64,000 nt of DNA, taken from an uncultured Muribaculaceae bacterium. GTDB taxonomy: Bacteria; Bacteroidota; Bacteroidia; Bacteroidales; Muribaculaceae. The stretch covers positions 1 through 64,000 of the forward strand of contig CAJTJV010000001.1 of assembly GCA_910576775.1 (NCBI GenBank), given 5' to 3'. The stretch's first letter is position 1, and every line of letters starts with the position of its first letter. A model generated the notes under the pieces. The model had not been told where the DNA came from and did no database searches. It was given only the letters and a program-made list of their open reading frames with translations. The translations under genes were made by a program, and so were the position numbers. Shown in pieces: positions 52,977-57,824 of this stretch.

Positions 52977-53564
52977 TCATTTATTTTTAAGTGCATTTTT
53001 ATTGCCGAACTTAGCGCTGAGAAGGGCTGTGTAGCCGTGTTTGCGGTAATTATTTACCTTTTTGCGGAAGCGGGAAGCTGAGCTTGGCAAGGTGTGGCCT
53101 AATTGTACTTTAAGACTTTCTATTGCGGATGACATACATATCCAGTCATATTTCTTGCCCATAAGGCGCTGCCATGTTGTTATATTGTCATGTAGCCGTA
53201 TACAGATATTGAGAATCGATGCGTTCACGACATACTCACGGCGCTTGTCGATGGAAAGATTGTGGATACCGGTCTTCTCGGGATTGTTGAAAAACGACAT
53301 CGCTGCCTGATCCACAATGTAATTATCCTGCACCCATGCAGCAATACGTATGGATTTATCTCCATATTTTTCATTAATCAGAATCTGACATTCAGTTGGC
53401 AAAGATTCTACCGAAACTAAGGCGTATCGGCCTTGCCCTCCACCATGCCTTACGACATCGATGCGCTTACGCTGTGCGGCCTTGGCATAGCTCCCCTGTG
53501 TCATGATTCCGCCGTCGATAAGCTCACGGGCCGATACGCAATATACGCCGTTGTGGTATTCCAT
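52977..53564 (-). CDS. Stand-alone duplicate of the transposase N-terminal domain
   Basis: 195 aa, starting at the ATG at 53564 behind a strong AGGAGG. It is homologous over its whole length to residues 1-188 of the transposase that follows 4 bp later. Shared motifs include MEY..G.YC.SARELI, AAWV..NY, FFNN.EKTGI.NLSIDKRREYVVNAS, MGKKYDW and FGHTLP/LGHTLP..RFRKK. It ends shortly after the KFGN motif, where the transposase continues into its core. It keeps the DNA-binding domains but has no catalytic part. A regulator of transposition or early transcription is the simplest reading. Confidence 0.85.
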   Translation of the reverse strand: MEYHNGVYCVSARELIDGGIMTQGSYAKAAQRKRIDVVRHGGGQGRYALVSVESLPTECQILINEKYGDKSIRIAAWVQDNYIVDQAAMSFFNNPEKTGIHNLSIDKRREYVVNASILNICIRLHDNITTWQRLMGKKYDWICMSSAIESLKVQLGHTLPSSASRFRKKVNNYRKHGYTALLSAKFGNKNALKNK

Positions 53565-53575
53565 AATTCCTCCTG

Positions 53576-53956
53576 TCAAAGAGCTTTCGCCATGCGCGTA
53601 AGTTCGGGAATTTGTATCAACATGACATGTTCGCGTCTTGCAACCTCGTTACCTTTTGGATCATAGACTATGCCTTCCCCGGTCTGCTTGTCAAGACGGA
53701 CCTCAGCTCCGTTAGGATAGACCGCAAACGCACAACTGTCCGAATCGAAGAGGAATTCACCCTCCGGAATGTTGCAATAAGTGCAGCCTCCATATTGTTT
53801 GATGGCTGCGAACCTTATCTTCTTGGCGAGTTCGCTGTTCGTTCGGTAGGCCAAGGCGTTCTTTACTGCACGTTCACAGATGGGTTTGCCGTCGATACGG
53901 AATGACCTTTGCAGTTTGGCAATGCCCTCCTTGTTTACTGAGATGTACTTGTTCAT
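53576..53956 (-). CDS. Early protein of unknown function with CxxC motif
   Basis: 126 aa from the ATG at 53956, preceded by an aataagtgaga leader shared with the gene at 54541. A helical N-terminal half is followed by AAIKQYGGCTYCNIPEGEFLFDSDSCAFAVYPNGAEVRLDKQTGEGIVYDPKGNEVARR, a CxxC and a small beta-rich part. Not recognised. It ends 11 bp before the transposase-domain paralogue. Confidence 0.65.
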   Translation of the reverse strand: MNKYISVNKEGIAKLQRSFRIDGKPICERAVKNALAYRTNSELAKKIRFAAIKQYGGCTYCNIPEGEFLFDSDSCAFAVYPNGAEVRLDKQTGEGIVYDPKGNEVARREHVMLIQIPELTRMAKAL

Positions 53957-53998
53957 TTTTCTCACTTATTGGGTTTTATTCGTTATCTTTGTAGCTCA

Positions 53999-54541
53999 TT
54001 AGAAAATCACCGACTTGGATTCCACGTCCGGCCAGCATCCGAACATCATATCAAACAGACCGCAAAGCCATGAGCCTTGAAAACTATCTTGTAAGATCAG
54101 ATGTATCTGAAACGGAGATACGCTGCTCCTTCCGTCGGGAAGAGGTGTCACAACTCCATACGCTCTTAAAAGAGAAGGGATTTGACTGGTACCGAGACTT
54201 CCTGACAACAAACCTTTCAGACATTCTGAAATATATTGCTCTACCTCCGTCGAGGCGTGAGGCAAAGAAATGGGTCGCCCGCCCTGACGCGCTTCTTCTT
54301 CGTTTTGCAGCGTTGCAAATATCCGCGATAACTGTGCAATTCCAGTTGAATATCGACGACATAGCGGGGATTGTTGATTCAGGCTCTTACCGTAACTTTC
54401 ACTCAGTGATTGCAGACGCTCTCGCACCTCTGCTGCTTGGTTCGCCGCTGAAGAAGTTCCCATTTGAGGGCTACGATTCCCCTTTTTGCTGAGGTTGTAG
54501 TTCTCTGACTCTTTCTCCTGGCTGTAAAATTTCTCTGACAT
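53999..54541 (-). CDS. Early protein of unknown function
   Basis: 180 aa, not recognised. The N-terminal half is polar and helical (AANQAAEVRERLQSLSESYGKSLNQQSPLCRRYSTGIAQLSRIFATLQNEEEARQ). The rest is less clearly structured. The aaataagtgaga sequence in front of its ATG, repeated before the next gene, and the shared strand favour it over a 140-codon plus-strand ORF (54070-54492) on the same bases. Still the least certain of the early genes. Confidence 0.45.
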   Translation of the reverse strand: MSEKFYSQEKESENYNLSKKGNRSPQMGTSSAANQAAEVRERLQSLSESYGKSLNQQSPLCRRYSTGIAQLSRIFATLQNEEEARQGGRPISLPHASTEVEQYISECLKGLLSGSLGTSQIPSLLRAYGVVTPLPDGRSSVSPFQIHLILQDSFQGSWLCGLFDMMFGCWPDVESKSVIF

Positions 54542-54545
54542 AATC

Positions 54546-54764
54546 TCACTTATTTAATTGATTGTTGATTTTGTCGATGGCTTCTTTGAGTGCAAAATGA
54601 CCGGCGACGAGGGCTTTGTATTCCCTGGAAGAGCACAGCTCGCATTCGTCGTGTGCCGCCTCGTATCTGTCCAGTACGATACCCGTATCCTTTACATTGC
54701 GCTCAAGGGTCTGTAGAAGCTCCCTGACTGCATTCTCGGCCATTTGTTCTGTCTGTTGTTTCAT
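54546..54764 (-). CDS. Small helical early protein
   Basis: 72 aa. Predominantly helical (MAENAVRELLQTLERNVKDTGIVLDRYEAAHDECELCSSREYKALVAGHFALKEAIDKINNQLNK) with a CELC motif. Not recognised. Lies between the tRNA-like element and the 54541 gene in the early operon. Confidence 0.55.
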   Translation of the reverse strand: MKQQTEQMAENAVRELLQTLERNVKDTGIVLDRYEAAHDECELCSSREYKALVAGHFALKEAIDKINNQLNK

Positions 54765-54780
54765 CGTTTTAATTATTTAG

Positions 54781-54861
54781 CGGAAGGACCCGGACTCGAA
54801 CCGGGGACGAAGCAGCCGGATTGGTTACCGCCGCGTGCTCTGCCAACTGAGCTATCCTCCC
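54781..54861 (-). tRNA. tRNA-like element with abnormal anticodon arm
   Basis: Read leftward: acceptor GGGAGGA pairs fully with TCCTTCC (one G-U), then TA, D arm GCTC-AGTTGGCA-GAGC, and T arm CCCGG-TTCGAGT-CCGGG. The part between D and T arms is 30 nt instead of about 22. It forms a 5-bp stem (GCGGC/GCTGC), a bulged G, two more pairs and an 8-nt loop TAACCAAT without the normal U33 context. No amino acid can be assigned. No CCA is encoded; the 3' end is followed by CTAA. Confidence 0.55.
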
Positions 54862-54866
54862 GGATT

Positions 54867-54893
54867 GCACTTCCTGTTGCGGAAGTGCTTTTT
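54867..54893. terminator. Hairpin beside the tRNA-like element
   Basis: GCACTTCC (54867-54874) pairs with GGAAGTGC (54881-54888), followed on the plus strand by TTTTT. On the transcribed minus strand it sits just 5' of the tRNA-like acceptor stem, where it may guide processing. Confidence 0.5.
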
Positions 54894-54898
54894 AATGT

Positions 54899-55120
54899 CT
54901 AATATTCCCACGCTTGTTTGTAAAGCGTAGGCCCGACCGTCTTGGCAAGCATGTAGCGTAACGGTATTTCTCGGATGCCGCCTTCTGTTATCCACGCAGC
55001 AATCTCGGCGGCCTGCTTCAGCCCTTCAGAGCTTATTTTATGCCCTCCTATACCTTGGTACCTGATCTTATCCCATTTCAGAATCCTCAAAAGGAGATAT
55101 TTAGTTATTCGTTTATTCAT
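54899..55120 (-). CDS. Small early protein
   Basis: 73 aa from the ATG at 55120; the longer open frame runs into the second tRNA-like element and is not used. MNKRITKYLLLRILKWDKIRYQGIGGHKISSEGLKQAAEIAAWITEGGIREIPLRYMLAKTVGPTLYKQAWEY is basic and helical. Function unknown. Confidence 0.5.
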   Translation of the reverse strand: MNKRITKYLLLRILKWDKIRYQGIGGHKISSEGLKQAAEIAAWITEGGIREIPLRYMLAKTVGPTLYKQAWEY

Positions 55121-55161
55121 TGTGTTATACGAATTTGTTTTTAGTTGATTTGTAATTTTAG

Positions 55162-55223
55162 CGGGCGGTCGGGGAATCGAACCCCGATACTTGCGCCATG
55201 GTCGCTCACCGTCCTGGCCGCCC
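55162..55223 (-). tRNA. Truncated tRNA-like element
   Basis: Read leftward: GGGCGGC...ACCGCCC form six acceptor pairs with one C-A mismatch, and CGGGG-TTCGATT-CCCCG is a canonical T arm. Only about 30 nt separate acceptor and T arm (62 nt total), so the normal D and anticodon arms cannot both be present. Like the first element it ends GCTAA. It is more likely a decayed tRNA or mimic than a working tRNA. The surrounding stretch 55121-55316 has no gene, but contains another hairpin with a GUGA loop (55284-55297). Confidence 0.4.
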
Positions 55224-55316
55224 GGTTGCCGCCGGCCTTGCAAATACCGGCGGCCATTAACATCAAAATATGATCTCTCCTTCGCGTCTCACGACGCAGG
55301 ATTGCCCTCTCCCGGG

Positions 55317-55646
55317 CTAACCCTGTTCATTTTCTCCGAGATACCGTTCAAGGATGCCGGAGACTATTTCCTTTGCCTGAGCAATTCCGTCTTTATACCC
55401 GCGTGCATAGCCCGGCATCTGCGACAGATGGGCATGGCTCCCGTTTGCCCACCGGCGAATCTCATCAAGCGCCATATGCTCTGCGTTCTCTTTGCCGCTT
55501 GACTTGAATTGTTCGGCCCGGCTCAGTTCAAAATTCAGATGACTGAGCTCGTTGATGGCGCCTGTCAGTTCAGCCGATGTGCGGGCCTTGTCAACTTTTA
55601 GCTTTGCAACACAGATGTCTTCTTCGATTTCAGATATTGTTCTCAT
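55317..55646 (-). CDS. Early protein of unknown function
   Basis: 109 aa. Long helices (ISEIEEDICVAKLKVDKARTSAELTGAINELSHLNFELSRAEQF), then a polar part ending KDGIAQAKEIVSGILERYLGENEQG. Not recognised. Second gene of the early operon. Confidence 0.6.
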   Translation of the reverse strand: MRTISEIEEDICVAKLKVDKARTSAELTGAINELSHLNFELSRAEQFKSSGKENAEHMALDEIRRWANGSHAHLSQMPGYARGYKDGIAQAKEIVSGILERYLGENEQG

Positions 55647-55663
55647 TGTATCTTTGTATGTCG

Positions 55664-55912
55664 TTATTCTTCTTTCATTGATTTGTAATACTCGGAAGCG
55701 CTGTTGGCGAGCCTGTCGATTTCATCGACATTCACACTGAGCATAAGGTAGAGTTCTTCATCTTCCGGATCCACAAGCGAGAATTCATCGTTGTCATCCT
55801 CGGCAATCATCATGCTCATCAAGTCCCCGATGGCGAAATGCAGACTGGTAGCCATTGAGATGATCCGTGCCAGCTGATGCTTTTTCCGCGCTTTGATTTC
55901 TTTGTCTGTCAT
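55664..55912 (-). CDS. First gene of the early operon, small acidic protein
   Basis: 82 aa, helical N-terminus (DKEIKARKKHQLARIISMATSLHFAIGDLMSMMIA) and acidic C-terminus (DEFSLVDPEDEELYLMLSVNVDEIDRLANSASEYY). It takes the position of ner in Mu but shows no clear HTH. Divergent from the repressor; transcribed from the leftward promoter at 55981-55988. Confidence 0.6.
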   Translation of the reverse strand: MTDKEIKARKKHQLARIISMATSLHFAIGDLMSMMIAEDDNDEFSLVDPEDEELYLMLSVNVDEIDRLANSASEYYKSMKEE

Positions 55913-55945
55913 AATCTTAAAGTTGTTAAAATCGCGGCTTTTTCG

Positions 55946-56037
55946 TATCTTTGGCCGCTCGTTCCATTTGGAATACGCTGCAAAGATATATCATTATCTC
56001 TATATAACAAAATATTTTTATCACTTTTTCTATATAA
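55946..56037. promoter_or_regulatory. Lysis-lysogeny switch: face-to-face promoters and operator repeats
   Basis: Rightward -7 box TATCTTTG at 55946-55953 (repressor) and leftward -7 box TATCTTTG at 55988-55981 (early operon). They point towards each other, so the transcripts cross. Two direct TCTATATAA repeats at about 55999-56007 and 56029-56037 lie upstream of the early promoter, and TTCC-ATTT-GGAA near 55972-55983 overlaps it. These are candidate operators. Confidence 0.55.
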
Positions 56038-56747
56038 TGAGCGATTTTATTCAGCGCCTTTCAGAATTCATGAAGGCAAAGAGCATAAATGACAATCAAT
56101 TAACTATAGCGGCTGGCTTATCTAATGGCCTGATTGGCAAGGCTAAATCAAACGGCAAGGCCTTATCGGTTTCAAATATAGAAAAAGTGCTAAATGCATT
56201 CCCGGATTTATCCGCACAATGGTTAATGACAGGTAAAGGCGAAATGCTTAAAACGAAATGTACCTCACAGCATATTTCCGATATTTCTACGCCTGTCGTT
56301 GCATGTAAAGGTACTGAAAATCTACGATATAGCCAAAATAATTACGGACAAAATATCCCCACACGTCCGCGTATCCCTATAGATGCGGCGGCAGGTAGCT
56401 TGTCAATCGCGTTAGAGTCTGTCTCTGAAAATGATTGCGAGTGGCTGCCCGTAATACCGACTCTTCCGGATTATGACTTTACAATCACAGCGAGAGGTGA
56501 CTCCATGAAGCCATTTATAGAATCCGGAGATGAGCTTGCGTGTCGTTTCATCAAGGAATCTTCTTTTATTCAATGGGGGCGTACTTACGTACTTGACACC
56601 GTGCAGGGTGTTGTTGTCAAGCGCGTATTCAATGGGCATAATGCTGTAATCTGCAAATCCAATAACGACAATTTCCCGGATTTCGAAATCCCGAAAGAAG
56701 ATATTTTGCACATTGCTCTGGTGGTCGGCTTGTTGCGTCAGTTCTAA
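56037..56747 (+). CDS. LexA-like (S24) phage repressor
   Basis: 236 aa from the ATG at 56037. The N-terminal HTH (residues 5-55, QRLSEFMKAKSINDNQLTIAAGLSNGLIGKAKSNGK) precedes a C-terminal S24 autoprotease. The cleavage-type Ala119-Gly120 sits in DAAAGSLS, Ser156 in RGDSMKPF and Lys195 in GVVVKRVF. RecA-stimulated self-cleavage, hence DNA-damage induction, is expected. This differs from Mu's own non-LexA repressor. It stands alone on the plus strand, opposite the early operon. Confidence 0.9.
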   Translation: MSDFIQRLSEFMKAKSINDNQLTIAAGLSNGLIGKAKSNGKALSVSNIEKVLNAFPDLSAQWLMTGKGEMLKTKCTSQHISDISTPVVACKGTENLRYSQNNYGQNIPTRPRIPIDAAAGSLSIALESVSENDCEWLPVIPTLPDYDFTITARGDSMKPFIESGDELACRFIKESSFIQWGRTYVLDTVQGVVVKRVFNGHNAVICKSNNDNFPDFEIPKEDILHIALVVGLLRQF

Positions 56748-56764
56748 TTCATATGGCGTAACAG

Positions 56765-56850
56765 CCCAACACCCCCCCGTATCCCTTCACCACACCCCTC
56801 CGCACCCCCTCCCGCCCTGTGCAGATACCTCTCCCTCCCCCTAATAATGT
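56765..56850 (+). other. C-rich polypyrimidine tract after the repressor gene
   Basis: Downstream of the repressor an 80-base run is almost free of G and strongly rich in C (for example acaccccccc, cctctccctccccct). Such unstructured C-rich RNA is the kind bound by Rho factor. Confidence 0.4.
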
Positions 56851-56906
56851 CCTCGATTTTACAATTAGCTGGATATTAGCCCATTATAAATTTTGAGTAT
56901 AAGAAT

Positions 56907-56943
56907 GGGGGGTCTCCAGCTTCGCAACGAACCCCCGTTTTTT
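56907..56943 (+). terminator. Terminator of the repressor transcript
   Basis: GGGGGT (56908-56913) pairs with ACCCCC (56931-56936), followed by GTTTTTT. About 160 bp after the repressor stop. Confidence 0.8.
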
Positions 56944-57010
56944 AACACTTAAATTAATTTAATGGTATTTTGCCTACCCCAGCTATTTGCATCCCGAAAA
57001 CCCTAAATAT

Positions 57011-57069
57011 GACGCTCCAGTTTCTTCAAAAAAGCGCTCCACTTTGACACTCCAGTATGACGCTCCACC
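57011..57069 (+). repeat. Four short iterons GACGCTCCA-type
   Basis: GACGCTCCAG (57011), AGCGCTCCAC (57033), GACACTCCAG (57046) and GACGCTCCAC (57059) lie in one 59-bp stretch with spacings 22, 13 and 13. No gene covers them (gap 56748-57173). Possible binding sites for repressor, transposase (enhancer) or the orphan transposase domain. Confidence 0.55.
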
Positions 57070-57173
57070 TCTGAAAATCGGATAAAATCGGGCTGTTTTG
57101 ATACAAAAACAGGGAAGCCGGAGCCTCCCTGTTCTCGCAAACCTTAATTTGGCCTTGGAATTGTATTGTATCG

Positions 57174-57413
57174 CTATTCTGATGGCGTTCTATCACTGTC
57201 CCTACGCGGGCAGGTAATCAGGCTTGACTGCTTGATTATGGCCGTTTTAGTCATTATGGCGCCGCCTCCCGCGAGTCCGGCATGCAGCAGGTAATTCTTG
57301 CTTACACCGACCTCTTCGGCCGTCAGAACCGTATATATGGCCGAAATTGAGCCGAAATAAAGATCCCGCCGCTTTCCCTTCAGATGAACATGTATCACTT
57401 TTACTGGCTTCAT
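57174..57413 (-). CDS. Small protein at the prophage edge (moron-like)
   Basis: 79 aa from the ATG at 57413. MKPVKVIHVHLKGKRRDLYFGSISAIYTVLTAEEVGVSKNYLLHAGLAGGGAIMTKTAIIKQS has the look of a real, well-folded small protein: alternating beta/helix, a Gly-rich turn and basic N-terminus. No function is recognised. It is a single gene with its own promoter between the repressor and the phage end, the usual spot for genes expressed in the lysogen. Confidence 0.65.
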   Translation of the reverse strand: MKPVKVIHVHLKGKRRDLYFGSISAIYTVLTAEEVGVSKNYLLHAGLAGGGAIMTKTAIIKQSSLITCPRRDSDRTPSE

Positions 57414-57431
57414 ACACAATAAATTTCCGCA

Positions 57432-57480
57432 AATATACCAAATATCCGTTATATAGAATAATTTGATTAAAAATTATTCT
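57432..57480 (-). promoter_or_regulatory. Promoter and operator of the 79-aa gene
   Basis: Leftward -7 box TATATTTG (57439-57432). A perfect palindrome AGAATAATTT-6-AAATTATTCT (57455-57480) covers the -20 to -45 region, a likely operator. Upstream at 57492-57514 a TCGGC/GCCGA stem with a T8 run insulates it from outside transcription. Confidence 0.55.
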
Positions 57481-57567
57481 CAAAACCGACCAAAAAAAAT
57501 CGGCGCCAAGCCGACCTTCAACCAAACCGAACCATCCACAGCTCCCGAGCAACCCCCAAATTAACCC

Positions 57568-57669
57568 ATGTAAACTTTCTGAAGCCTATATGTAAACATC
57601 TACCCCTCGAAATGTAAACCTAATGTGAACCCACGTAAACTTTTTATACGCTTCGTTTTCAACCCATCA
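57568..57669 (+). repeat. Prophage left-end transposase-binding repeats (attL side)
   Basis: ATGTAAAC at 57568, 57590 and 57612 (22-bp period), with variants ATGTGAAC (57623) and ACGTAAAC (57633). An inverted ACGCTTCGTTTT follows (57648-57659), the reverse complement of the right-end motif, 10 bp before CA at 57668-57669. A second ACGCTTCGTTTT at 57740-57751 lies outside this proposed end. Confidence 0.55.
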
Positions 57670-57807
57670 TTCAGTCACAACCGTCATAACAATCTAACAG
57701 ACAAGTCATTCCATCAAAACCTCAAATGTTAAACAAGCAACGCTTCGTTTTATGCCCTATACATATACAACCTGTGCGACGGTATAGGAATTCTCCTGTT
57801 TTATCGT

Positions 57808-57815
57808 TACTTTTG
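57808..57815 (+). promoter_or_regulatory. Promoter -7 box of the S8 protease gene
   Basis: TACTTTTG, 9 bp before the ATG at 57825, implying an almost leaderless transcript. Confidence 0.5.
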
Positions 57816-57824
57816 CATAACAGT

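Larger units (their letters stand above)
17190..57669. mobile_element. Transposable (Mu-like) siphovirus prophage, about 40.5 kb
   Basis: Defined by a MuA-like transposase, a MuB-like ATPase, a LexA-like repressor at one end, and Mu-type packaging and portal genes (TerL, gp36, gp29, gp30). The tail genes are siphovirus type: tube, frameshifted chaperone, tape measure, Dit, Tal and fibres. No sheath protein or integrase is seen. Proposed ends: TG at 17190-17191 and CA at 57668-57669, each exactly 10 bp outside an AAAACGAA(A/G)(T/C)GT repeat. The flanking pentamers (ccata and ttcag) do not match, so the exact ends remain uncertain by some tens of bases. All expected modules are present, so the phage may be functional. 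Confidence 0.85.

Noticed and set aside
54070..54492. 140-codon plus-strand ORF with a possible -7 box upstream
   Set aside because: The opposite minus-strand ORF has the same aataagtgaga leader as its neighbour and the operon's direction; the plus ORF lacks a proper -33 and any recognisable domain. Kept as the main doubt for this locus.
17196..57725. 7-mer cctcaaa found near both phage ends as target-site duplication
   Set aside because: Using it would place the ends at sequences that are not inverted relative to each other and do not begin with TG/CA; a 7-base match by chance is not rare over the region searched.
57740..57769. Second ACGCTTCGTTTT copy as the true phage end
   Set aside because: The distance to the nearest CA does not match the other end (12 or 18 instead of 10) and it would lie only about 40 bp from the protease promoter; kept as an alternative.
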